Assembly: GCA_947359465.1 (NCBI GenBank)
Contig: OX375880.1
Coordinates: 14,516,120 to 14,580,119, forward strand
Direction of reading: 5' to 3'
Source: Metellina segmentata
Taxonomy: Eukaryota > Arthropoda > Arachnida > Araneae > Tetragnathidae
DNA: 64,000 nt
Part shown: piece after piece, positions 8,566-17,610 of the stretch
Layout: the number at the start of each line of letters is the position of its first letter
Numbering within the stretch: the first letter of the stretch is position 1
The notes under the pieces: model-generated
Databases searched by the model: none
What the model saw: the letters and a program-made list of their open reading frames with translations, nothing else
Told to the model about the DNA's origin: nothing
Translations under genes and position numbers: made by a program

Positions 8566-8949
8566 ATGGCCAGCGCAACCATAAGAAATGTTTTAACAGC
8601 ATTGCTTATATTTTCCTACATTGGTTTTTCTGTGTTTATTATTTGGACTTGTCTTAACTGGCCAAAACATGATTCGTACAGTTTAGCACAAAATAAAACA
8701 ACGCTTGAATTGTATAAAATTTACCAAAAAATTGATTCAGTGGGATTTATTAAATGCAACGAATTTTCCAATCTGTTCTTCAGTCACTCAGTTTGTGGGA
8801 AAACAATATGCGATTGTGTTCACAATTCTTTAAATGTATTTGAAAACCACTGCTTGGAATTTACTCAAAATATTGTTGATTCAATCAGCGAGTGTGAACT
8901 CGTGGCACGCACAATTAAAGGTTGCACAGACATTGTCTGTAAAATATAA
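8566..8949 (+). CDS. Cys-rich single-pass membrane protein of the Polinton, unrecognised
   Basis: The 127-aa product is not recognised as a known family. Residues about 9-30 form one hydrophobic segment near the N-terminus, suitable as a signal anchor. The remaining ~95 residues contain eight cysteines (64, 77, 82, 84, 96, 110, 120, 125) and an N-linked glycosylation sequon (NKT at 43). A type II membrane or secreted disulfide-rich protein is the simplest reading. Between protease and ATPase it sits in the virion block and has its own TATA box, so it may be virion-associated or act at the host surface; this is inference. KTICDCVHNSL at 79-89 resembles KTVCDCVLNLL in the gene at 9700-10020. 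Its stop overlaps the next TATA box. Confidence 0.7.
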   Translation: MASATIRNVLTALLIFSYIGFSVFIIWTCLNWPKHDSYSLAQNKTTLELYKIYQKIDSVGFIKCNEFSNLFFSHSVCGKTICDCVHNSLNVFENHCLEFTQNIVDSISECELVARTIKGCTDIVCKI

Positions 8950-8952
8950 AAG
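8945..8952 (+). promoter_or_regulatory. TATA box of the packaging ATPase gene, overlapping a stop
   Basis: TATAAAAG contains the TAA of the membrane protein gene (8947-8949) and lies 41 bases before the ATG at 8986. Confidence 0.65.
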
Positions 8953-8985
8953 CCAAACTTTTTTTAACTCAACGCATATTGAAAT

Positions 8986-9597
8986 ATGGAGCTCCCTAAG
9001 CTTGTTCATCCTTCAACGTGTCTTCTCAGTGGTCCTACAGGTTCAGGAAAAACCGTTTTTGTAAAAAAGTTATTAGATCATAAAATGTTTGATCCTATGC
9101 CCACTAATATTGTTTACTGCTACGGAAGTTATCAACCTTTTTTCAAATCAATGAAAAATGTCAGTTTTGAAGAGGGTCTACCATCTAACTTGAATTCTAT
9201 TCGAGATGCTTTAATTATCATAGATGATTTGATGGTAGAGTTAGCTAGTGATACTAGGCTAAGCAATCTTTTTACGAAAGGAAGTCATCACCGAAATCTT
9301 TCAGTTATCTTTATAACACAAAATTTTTTTCATCAAGGTAGGGAAATGAGAAACATTCATTTGAATTCACATTACGTTGTACTGTACAAAAATCCTAGAG
9401 ATAAAAGTCAAGTAATGCATCTAGCTAGGCAAATGTTCCCTAGGAAAAACAAAGCTTTTCAAGAAATTTTTGACGATGCTACCTCAATACCATTCGGTTA
9501 TTTGTTCATTGATTTGAGACCCGAGACGGCTGAACGGTTGAGGTTACGTACAGGAATATTTCCTGGTGATAAACATTTCGTGTATGAACCTCGGTAG
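8986..9597 (+). CDS. DNA-packaging ATPase (A32/FtsK-HerA type)
   Basis: The 203-aa P-loop ATPase would pump element DNA into the capsid. Walker A is GPTGSGKT at 16-23; Walker B is LIIIDD at 76-81. A SVIFITQN strand further on is the sensor-like motif of this family. Sequence and length match the A32-like packaging enzymes of Polintons and large DNA viruses. There are no breaks. It has its own TATA box and is followed by about 100 non-coding bases before the next gene. Confidence 0.94.
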   Translation: MELPKLVHPSTCLLSGPTGSGKTVFVKKLLDHKMFDPMPTNIVYCYGSYQPFFKSMKNVSFEEGLPSNLNSIRDALIIIDDLMVELASDTRLSNLFTKGSHHRNLSVIFITQNFFHQGREMRNIHLNSHYVVLYKNPRDKSQVMHLARQMFPRKNKAFQEIFDDATSIPFGYLFIDLRPETAERLRLRTGIFPGDKHFVYEPR

Positions 9598-9653
9598 GTC
9601 TTCCCAAATGATTTCATTGCTGTGCTTTATTCAAAGAGGGTGTCTACGCAACC

Positions 9654-9663
9654 TATATAAAAG
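9654..9663 (+). promoter_or_regulatory. TATA box of the 9700-10600 gene pair
   Basis: TATATAAAAG, 46 bases before the ATG at 9700. The following two genes overlap, so one promoter probably serves both. Confidence 0.65.
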
Positions 9664-9699
9664 AAAGCTGGCAATCATGTGAAATCACTTAGATCCAGA

Positions 9700-10020
9700 A
9701 TGCCTTCCGAGAAGGATGTAGAATATCTAAAACTTTTACAGAAAAGCAGTAAAAAAACAGCTGTATTGAAAAACTGCCCAAATTGTCTCATTAAAACAGT
9801 TTGTGATTGTGTTTTAAATCTTTTAAAGGGTAATCTTCCAATCAGTAAGTGTACCAAAAATCGACTTGCACCTTTTAAAAAAACTTTGAGAATACTCGCT
9901 CAGAAAAGAGTACCTATCTTTAGAAAAAGACGTCTATTAGTACAAAAAGGCGACGGATTTTTATCTCTAATCATTCCAGCAGCAATAACAGTCCTATCAT
10001 CTCTTATCCATGGAGCATAG
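9700..10020 (+). CDS. Small conserved Polinton protein with hydrophobic C-terminus
   Basis: The 106-aa product starts at ATG 9700; a longer frame opens only with a GTG at 9679. It resembles a small protein widespread in animal Polintons: a helical N-terminus, a CDCVLN-type motif at 35-40, a basic block KRRLLVQKG at 76-84 and a hydrophobic C-terminal helix (87-104). The basic-then-hydrophobic tail suggests a membrane-active or capsid-internal protein, as proposed for adenovirus VI-like proteins; this is inference from composition. It overlaps the next gene by 11 bases in another frame. Confidence 0.78.
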   Translation: MPSEKDVEYLKLLQKSSKKTAVLKNCPNCLIKTVCDCVLNLLKGNLPISKCTKNRLAPFKKTLRILAQKRVPIFRKRRLLVQKGDGFLSLIIPAAITVLSSLIHGA

Positions 10021-10600
10021 TAAAAAATTTGCCTTGGTACCAATTGGTCAAATACAAGAATTTGAAGAAGAATATTTGAGTGACTTAGATATGCAGATTC
10101 AAAATATTTTGAAAAGAAAAATGAGTGTCGAAGAAAAAGCCAAGCTGTATAATCAAATTTTACAAAAATACGTTACATTCCCATATATGAATGTTGCTTC
10201 ATCACCCGAAAAACAGCAGCCTATCGAGAAAGGCCATGAAAGGAATCTGAACATAGAAAATAAAATTCTAGAATCTGTTCCTGTAAAACAAAAAAAATCT
10301 GCACAACAAATGATAGAGTTTTTTAAACAACATAAAATTTCTTGGAATCAGTACAATGAAGTCATACTGAACGATAAGGAGTTCCCTGACTCAGATATTG
10401 TACAACTCATAAATTTTCTATTGAGAAACAGAATTAGAAAACCAGTTGCTTTTGAACAGTTTGAAAAAACATTAAATGCTAATAATTTCCCTCAAAACTT
10501 AATAAAGAACAAATATTTAACTGAGTTTAAAACTATGTATGCAAAGCCTAAAAAAACCAAGGGAAGAAAATTGTCTTCGAACAAATGGTTGAATTTGTAA
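10010..10600 (+). CDS. Conserved Polinton protein of unknown function (about 200 aa)
   Basis: The 196-aa product is hydrophilic. The N-terminal part (KKFALVPIGQ, then a DMQIQNIL...EEKAKLYNQILQKY helix at about 27-54) and the C-terminal helical part (residues 95-170, with WNQYNEVILN and DSDIVQLINFLLR) match the pattern of a protein found beside the preceding small gene in many animal Polintons. No catalytic motif is seen and the role is unknown; a structural or scaffold function is possible. The ATG overlaps the previous stop. Two AATAAA signals follow. Confidence 0.75.
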   Translation: MEHSKKFALVPIGQIQEFEEEYLSDLDMQIQNILKRKMSVEEKAKLYNQILQKYVTFPYMNVASSPEKQQPIEKGHERNLNIENKILESVPVKQKKSAQQMIEFFKQHKISWNQYNEVILNDKEFPDSDIVQLINFLLRNRIRKPVAFEQFEKTLNANNFPQNLIKNKYLTEFKTMYAKPKKTKGRKLSSNKWLNL

Positions 10601-10805
10601 CTTCTGTATTTTCAATAGTTTTAAATAAACATGATTGATATCAATAATTATATGGTGTTTGTCATAGTAAGGTAGCAATTAGCAGAGGTAGTAAAGAATG
10701 TAAATGGATTTCTATGTAAATCAATAAAGATGAAGCAAAATAATTACTGTCTACTCATTTATTCATGATTTAAAACACAAAAAAAAAATACATGTTATTT
10801 TCACT
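10601..10805. terminator. Convergent poly(A) region between rightward and leftward genes
   Basis: AATAAA occurs on the + strand at 10624-10629 and 10723-10728, and on the - strand at 10758-10763 (TTTATT as read). These serve the gene ending at 10600 and the one ending at 10806. The 205-bp stretch has no other feature. Confidence 0.6.
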
Positions 10806-11869
10806 CTACATGTGAAACATACAAAATTCCTCTCTTGCTTTTTCAATATACTCTTTAACAATAATGGATGATATCAATTCTAAGTTTACAAATTCAGTCA
10901 AGGGGCGATCAAACAATGAATGAATAGGATACTTACACACTCGTTGGTGGAACTTTTCCATAACCATGAACAGATTCAACTTAAGCACTGAGGCGTTAAA
11001 GTTCCGTAGGTTGTTCTGGGCTAGCACTTGCTCATCCGTCTCTTCGTAAGGGTTGAACAAACCTTCACCCTCTGCTATGACGCTGCAGAAGGCCGATTTC
11101 ATCAAGAAGCTGAGAGTAGAATCAACACATTCGGAAGGGACCCAAGTAGTTGTACACAACTTTCTCTTTGAAATAAGTTGGTACGGGTCCACTAAAGATA
11201 TACCTTCAAATTGAAGGTTAGCAATCACAGATGTTACCGAATCCTTTATTGAAAAAAGTTTGTCCCACTGTTGATCGCTTATGGGCACAGTATATAAATA
11301 AATCCTTCCACTCCTGCATGTGATTTCGTGTTTTAGAGTAACGGATGTTTCATCAAATTCGACGAGGATTTCATCATCAGTCTCCTCATCACGAACGCCT
11401 GCACATCTCGCTGAGTAGATGGTTGTAGGATCCGCTTTAACTCTCCCAGATTCCTCTTTAGGGATGTCAAAGAAGTTGAGGACGCGGCTGCCATCGAGAG
11501 TCTTATTCTTCAACTGGTTGCTCTCCGTCAACGTCACGAATTGGAACGGTGTCAATGTCACAACCTCTGGGGACGGATAGTATTTCTCTCCAAACTTCTT
11601 GTATCGACGTATGTGAACCATAGCTTTTCGACGAAAAGCATTGCAGGTCACAAACACATCTACTCCCAGGGGAAAGGTATTCTCAGGAATCAATCCATCC
11701 GTAAAAGATCTGTGGATACTCTGCAATGAAAACAGTACAATGTGTAGGAGGGATTTAAAAAGATATATATTGCATATACGATGCTATAATACTTTGAATC
11801 AGAAAAAAAAAATCTATATAGAATGCAACTTACTTGAGACTCATTCAGCTTCCGCTTTAATCCAGACAT
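10806..11869 (-). CDS. PC4-like ssDNA-binding domain protein (copy B), two exons
   Basis: I read this as exon 1 at 11869-11834 (12 codons from an ATG), intron 11833-11721 and exon 2 at 11720-10806, giving 316 aa. The long frame alone has no ATG near its start (only TTG at 11726). Immediately there lies a strong acceptor (pyrimidines then TTGCAG), and a GTAAGT donor lies upstream in matching phase. Residues about 28-78 repeat the PC4-like pattern of copy A: FPLG, VHIRRY at 47-52, then a TLTP strand. A later stretch (GRIYLY...SDQQWDKLF) may be a second, partial PC4-like unit. The rest is unrecognised. The two copies are clearly diverged. Likely an ssDNA-binding replication or transcription factor of the element; inferred. 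Confidence 0.68.
11721..11833 (-). other. Predicted intron of PC4-like copy B
   Basis: On the - strand it starts GTAAGT after codon CAA and ends in a pyrimidine-rich run with TTGCAG. It is 113 bp, phase 0. It removes the need for a non-ATG start. Confidence 0.65.
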
Positions 11870-12572
11870 CAGCAGCAACTTCAAAAGGAGGTAAAGTATT
11901 AAATAAAAGGTAATAGAGTAGGAGAATAGGTCTTGTGGTTTGTAGAGGAACTGGATTTGGAATGGCTACTAGTGCTCAAACTTGATAAGGCAGAGTTTCC
12001 CTCTTCAAGCTGATTGGTAGTGGGTTGACAAGGAAGGTGTTGTTAGAAGTCACCCTATTCTCCTAGGACCTAAGGTCCTATTCGTCAAAAGTATAGATAA
12101 CGACATCCCCCCTTCCGGCATTGGTGAGAAGAGAGATAAAGTGAAGGGCAATAGTGGGCATTGCTTATCTCCCCAAGTTTACTTCATTAACCCCCTCCTC
12201 CTCTAAATCCAACAATTCCATCAAGTATTTACACTGGGTCGATAAGAAAGTAGTCAGTGATTAAACAGGATGTGTACGAACCACATGGAACGAATCACTG
12301 AAACGTGCACGCACATGTATATACATATAGAGATAAGAAATTAGTCAGCGATTAAACAGGACGTGTATGAACCACATGGGACTAATCACTAAAACGCACA
12401 CACACACACGTATACATATAATTACACCAAATATAGTTTCTAAGTACATTTGCAGATCTAAAGTGGACACTTTTAGCTCAAATATTTACATTATAATTAA
12501 TTAAATTTAAGAATGTGTGTGGGTACATGTATTTTTCCTCTACACACAATTAACTTCAAATATTTAGCATAG
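11870..12572. other. Non-coding spacer upstream of PC4-like copy B
   Basis: About 700 bp with no supported reading frame. It contains a tandem duplication (12239-12420). No TATAAA box precedes the - strand gene starting at 11869. Confidence 0.6.
12239..12420. repeat. Two ~91-bp direct repeats with internal inverted repeat
   Basis: 12239-12329 and 12330-12420 align over their whole length with scattered differences. In the first copy TCAGTGATT and AATCACTGA form a perfect 9-bp inverted repeat around a 30-base spacer; the second copy keeps it with one wobble position. A replication or transcription control site is possible, but unproven. Confidence 0.8.
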
Positions 12573-15500
12573 TTACAGTGCGATGTCGAGTATTTCGCTG
12601 GATACATCTTCTGTAATTCTAAAGTGACCGTATGCCAAACTACCTTGTCCATCTTTTAAAATATAGCGTTTATTGTCATAAGGACATAAAGTGGATTTAT
12701 TGTAGTTCACGGTCTGAAGCCTATGATTAAAACTTGCTATTTTGAGAGCATATTCTAACCCCCTTTGTCTCTCCAGTAGGCAATTTCTGTAATCTGCGTG
12801 CACAAGTTTTCTTTTAACAATATTTTTTGACACCCCCTTTGCTGTCTTTTTTTCGAATGTTGTAGTACAGAGGGAATACATTTTAGGTTTTAACCCTACA
12901 AATTCCATAACCACTTCACCCGCAAGTTCATCTTTCATCTTTCCAAGAATTTTTTTGTTTAGATCGCTATGTAAGAAGTGAGTTTTAGGATAATCCGAAG
13001 TGTCGAATAAATGGATATCATCATTCATATCCGAATATATGTCATTTGTAATTATTCGATAGCAAAGAGAATCGGTGTCCGTGAACAGCAATTTTGCATT
13101 AGAACCAAATTTGGTTTTAATATAATCATAGTGAAACTCGTACATTAAAATTTTCGACAGGTCAAGGATTGAGAATCCTACATATATAGGTCGATTCAGA
13201 AGGAGTGAGGTTTTCTTCCTTTCAACCAACGCCAAATTCTCATTAACTATTTTAAATGAGTGAAACGCGGGTGAAGCAATTAATTTACGGGCTTTCTTCT
13301 TTTCCTTTACTATATCAATTTGGGTGCGATTTCTTAAATTTTCCATGGTTTTACCAAAGACGGCATTGTTGAGTAACTTGAAAAGGTCTTTTTCAAATGT
13401 TGATTTAGCATTTTTTCGTTGGGTGGTATTAAAATCAATATATTGCTTTAACCATGGACTTTGAGTAAACTTTAAAATTTTATATACCTGTTTAATTTTC
13501 ATGCCTTTTGCCACATACTGCTTCAGATTTCTATAGTGCACTACATATTTTATTTTATCATTCAAGTTAGGAATTAATTTAGTCGACTCGGGTGTTCGCA
13601 GGTGAAGGGAGGCTGCTAGCTCTCTGCAATATTCGGATAGCATGTTTGAACTAACTGTAAACTTCTCGGGGGCTAGGGGATAGTCATTGTGCAGTTCATG
13701 TAAAATACTTGGATATTCTAAATCAACTTCTAGGATGTAACCATCTGGTGAATCGTCCGGAACAGATAGAACATCCGTGGAGGTATCCACCCATTCAAAA
13801 TTATGAGTGGGTAAGCTTTGAGACATGGCCCATCCATAAAGGTTATTTGCGTCCAGGTACATGATATAGTTTGATGGGAGCGATGGATCATAACCTTCTA
13901 AATAGGGATTGTTGGCTTTCGCATATCGATGCGATATCATTGAGATGCCCCCTCGAATACCTTTTTCGATAAAAAGATGCATGTCTACGTCAGTTATAAG
14001 CTCCAACCTTACGTTAGACATGCGCAGACAAGCCTGCCAAGCCAAACCTGGTGCCGTGTATACGTGACAAGGATCAATTTTATAAAATGCCTGACAGATA
14101 GTGCGAAAATTTTCAAAAACATCGGCAAGGAGAAGGACATCAGTACATACATATAAATCGTGATACTCTCCTAAATTTGAAATATTAAATCTCTCCCATA
14201 CATTTTGGGCGTGTTCATAATCTTCATCAGATACATGCTGCTCAGTTAAGGAGCTAAAAAAATCACTTTTTGGAGGGAGCTTAGTTTCAGTAAATCTATC
14301 GATGGAATCCATATACTCATATGGGTAACACCCCTTTCGAAGCATTAGAGAAGTATTTTGCCGAAAATATTCGCGAGTCATTATTGCTCTACTGGGGTCT
14401 AAATTGCTAACTAATTTATCCAATGAAGCGTTTAAAAATTGTAGAGAATCCAAAAATCTTAGAGAACCGAGGGAAAAGGAAATAAATTTTTCACTATTAA
14501 TTGCAATGCATTCGATTTTCTTAGTTTTTAAATCCCCTAATCCCTGTATAATGAGGTGACTATCATACCCCTTCAAATTATGCATGATGATAGGGATATG
14601 TGTGGCAATTTTATAATTTAGGTTGCATTTATTGTGAGCAGCACCTCTATAGACACCGGTTAAGTGGTCGTGATCTCTCACTTTATCACTTCCCAAAGGC
14701 TTTTCGCAAACATGACAATTTAATTCAGCTTCAAATTTTTGACAATCATTTTCTGTGAAATGCATAGGTATCACGGTCTTTATGATCTGTAGGATTTCTT
14801 TCTCCTCACGAATTAAACTAATTAAAAAATTATGAATAACATTAGGTCCACGGTATATTACTGGGGCCTTCGTTAATTTTCCATCAGGACCTACGATCAC
14901 ATAGGCGTAGCCACAAGGAATGTGATCCGCAATGGGGACAGTGTAGGAGTGTGATGGGTTTGGAAGGCAGGTAGATTTTTTTAAGAGAACGCATTCAAAG
15001 TCTGCATATATTGCAAATGGGACCTGCAAATTAAAATGAAAATTTTGAAAATGTAGCCATTTGTTTTCCTCCTCGGGCATTTTAACTTTTTGGGGGCCAT
15101 ATGCCTGGCAACTTTCAATGTGGGAAGTCAGATTTGCGGGAGAGGTAAACCTATGCAAGCAAAAATCACAATAAAAGGCCTTCCCTTTGTGCTTTGTCAG
15201 ATCCATTAAAAGGGCACTCATATTCTTTATCCAGCAGTAATGCCTACTCTCCTCATTCGAAATGAGGAGTAAATTTACATGGTTTGTACATTTCTTAGTT
15301 GTGATGCGTAGAGGGAAGACGTCGTTTTCATATCCAAATACATTTACGGAAATATTATTCACTCGCTCAAATTTCTCAATCTGTGATACGGGAGTGGGAA
15401 AATCTATCCCAGTGACATTGAGCTCTTTCTCATAAATTTTGTAATTACTCACGCGGTGTGCATTATGGTCCGCAGGATGAAGAGCCGCCAAAACGCTCCA

Positions 15501-16489
15501 TACCAAACACTTTTCATCATTATTCTGCACGTTGATTATAGCGCACTTCCGTTGCAGTTTTCTGGGGAGAGGAATGTATGAGGAGGCAGCTAAAGGTCTG
15601 TACGTTGCTGTCTTGAGCTCCAAGTTTAGAATTTCATCTAAAACCCATCCAGATCCCTTTCCTTCAAATTCCTCATAAGAAGAGAGTACCTTAAACAATA
15701 AAAAGAGAAAATTTATTTTAAATTATATAGATTATGAAAACAAGCAATTTTTGAAAAAGAGTATGTAAAATAAAATAAATAAAAAAAAATTAATTAAAAA
15801 AAAAGATTTCTTACCTTCTCAATGGCTGATTCGATGTTTGGAGAAGTTCCGGGTAAAACAATTTCGCATTTGCTACGGAAATGGGAAACACATCGTTCGT
15901 CTTCATCCTCAGATATGCGACGAATGAATTGAACAGTAGCATTTAAGTAATATTTTATACCGTTTTCCGAAACGACGACATCTTGGATTCTCCGTTCCAA
16001 CTCGGGTTGCACAGAATGCAGGAAAACTTGGAGATCCTGGTTGGTTTCCTCGTTTGAGTGAATACAATCAACATCGAACGTATCGAGACATCGCTTTTTC
16101 GATGGTACACCTCTAGACGTTGAAGCTTTCGACGATGATGGATCAGCGCAATTCCTTTTATTTGCACACTTTCTCTTCGCAGGGTTCTCGTTATCAGGGA
16201 GTTTCCTCTTCTGCGGCTTGTCATGGGTTTTCAAGTGTCTGCTTAAAATATCTTTACGCGTGAAAGTCGTATCACACTGAGGGCATCGATGGCTATCCTT
16301 CTCGTGTGTTGATATAATATGCCGCAGAAGATTACGGCGTTGTTTGAACTTTTTACTACACACTGTACACGTCAAATCGTCAAAAGGCTCAGGCAGCTGG
16401 GTTGAGTTGGCCTCACCAAAGTCTACAATTGTTGCCACTTCTTCGGTTATAGGTACATCAACTTCTTCAAATTCTTCTTCAAGCGACAT
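12573..16489 (-). CDS. Protein-primed DNA polymerase B with N-terminal zinc fingers, two exons
   Basis: Read as exon 1 at 16489-15815, intron 15814-15690 and exon 2 at 15689-12573: 1,263 aa. Exon 1 supplies the ATG and two C2H2 fingers (CTVC...H-x4-H, CPQC...H-x3-H, residues about 41-89) and ends AAG/GTAAGA. Exon 2 has no ATG near its start, follows a TTTAAG acceptor and continues in frame into the GSGW block of Polinton polymerases. Numbered in exon 2 (add 222 for the whole protein): Exo I D232/E234 (YADFEC), Exo II near N374-D379, Exo III Y516-D520; Pol A DANNLYG 616-622, Pol B K774-G782, Pol C DTDS 874-877, KMY 939-941. An endonuclease VII-like C/H cluster (CHVC...RDHDHLTG, 328-358) precedes Exo II. 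All catalytic motifs are intact. It replicates the element from its termini, by family knowledge. Confidence 0.92.
15690..15814 (-). other. Predicted intron of the polymerase gene
   Basis: 125 bp on the - strand, GTAAGA at the start and TTTAAG at the end, AT-rich. It joins codon AAG to GTA in phase 0, fusing the zinc-finger exon to the polymerase exon. Confidence 0.8.
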
Positions 16490-17025
16490 TTTCTATGGGC
16501 TGAGAGAAAAACATGGGAGAGCTAGTCTTCTCGGGTAACTTCTCAAATGGGTGAGATATTAGCTGTAGAGGAGTCAAATCTAATTGTAGGTAACCTCTCT
16601 CTCAGCACTGATTGATATGGTAGAACTCTCCCCGTCGTAGACTATGGTAGCCCCTCCCCCTCTCATATCATTGGTCAGATTTAACCCCCAGGGTCGAGTC
16701 AATTCATTATCTTAATGTAAACACTCACTCATTACTAACCAACAAATATCAACCGTGGGGATTAGGGTGTTGCCAGGAGAGGTTCATCTTCATATTTAAT
16801 TCTCTACAACCCAGGTATTCGTAGCTGAACGGTTATAGCATCTGACTAATCCTCAGCTACGAGTACCTTTTATCCGAGAGAGAGAGATCTCCAGTTCAAA
16901 TCCGACAAAGATATCAGCTACTTTATATTTTAAATATTTTCAAATAGGTTATTATTTTCATTCAAAAAAGTGCTAACAGATGGCACCACGAGTAACAATG
17001 ATGCGAAAAATCAAAGTCCAAGCTC
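16490..17025. other. Non-coding upstream region of the polymerase gene
   Basis: About 535 bp with no supported gene and no TATAAA box before the polymerase ATG. It includes a TTAGGGTGTTGCCA word near 16766 shared with the TIR. Confidence 0.55.
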
Positions 17026-17489
17026 CACGTGGTTTAGGGTGTTGCCACTCAGCAGTAAAGAAACTTTCTTTTCAAAGTAAATATTTGATATAAATAAACA
17101 GCTCAACTCCTGATTAAATGTTTTCCATCAGAAGCAGTCATCAAACATCTCAACTAGACTCTCATATCAATGGTAGAAACAAATCAAAGTCCAAAAATGT
17201 AAACAAGCCTAAAACACGTGTTTTTGAAATTAGGGTGTTGCCACTCAGTAGTCAAGAAACTTTATCCATAAAACAACTCAACTCATTGTTGCTCTCAAAC
17301 CACGGAATTCAAGAAACAAAACAAACAACTCAACTCAACTCGAAGCAGGATGAAAAACAACTCAACTCCATGTGACGTCACTAATAGTGTATAAACAACT
17401 CACCTCCATGTGACGTCACCAGCAGGAGGTAAACAACTCAACTAGCTCCGCCGCTCCGCCTGTTCTCATATCCGCATTTTCTCTCTACT
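17026..17489 (-). repeat. Right terminal inverted repeat of the Polinton
   Basis: Reverse-complement partner of the left arm, ending CTCTCTACT. It carries the same AACTCAAC/AAACAACTC words and two TGTGACGTCAC sites (17371-17420 region). TTAGGGTGTTGCCA occurs twice in the arm (near 17035 and 17231) and once more inside the element near 16766. In protein-primed replication the termini would carry the terminal protein; that is known for the family, not seen here. Confidence 0.95.
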
Positions 17490-17495
17490 GACCTA
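17490..17495. repeat. Right target-site duplication of the Polinton (GACCTA)
   Basis: Hexamer GACCTA immediately after the terminal CTCTCTACT, identical to the left flank. Confidence 0.95.
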
Positions 17496-17610
17496 TTTTA
17501 GAAAAAATTTCTATGCCGGAGTCCCTTAGGCCCCAGAGAGCAGAAAGTGCTTAAAACTGCGACGTACGTCTCAGATAAAAGTCTTCGCAGAAAAGTTTCT
17601 CCTTAATTTT

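Larger units (their letters stand above)
2246..17489. mobile_element. Complete Polinton/Maverick (adintovirus-like) element
   Basis: This is a 15,244-bp self-synthesising DNA transposon or integrated virus. Directly visible are long terminal inverted repeats, AG at the left end and CT at the right end, and an identical hexamer GACCTA immediately outside both ends. A 6-bp duplication is the known Polinton hallmark. Inside lie the four diagnostic Polinton genes (DDE integrase, protein-primed polymerase B, packaging ATPase, adenain-like protease) and the capsid pair (double-jelly-roll major capsid protein and penton). All their reading frames are open once two short introns in the - strand genes are removed. 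Genes from 3022 to 10600 run rightward; those from 10806 to 16489 run leftward, and the two blocks converge near 10.7 kb. TIR arms differ at only about ten positions, so the insertion looks recent. Whether it is still mobile or makes particles cannot be told from sequence. Confidence 0.97.

Noticed and set aside
8834..9064. 76-aa frame between the membrane protein and the ATPase
   Set aside because: Overlaps both in a different frame; no features.
11541..11913. Two + strand frames over PC4-like copy B
   Set aside because: Shadows on the opposite strand of a better supported gene.
15955..16224. 89-aa - strand frame inside the zinc-finger exon
   Set aside because: Shadow of the polymerase exon 1 in another frame.
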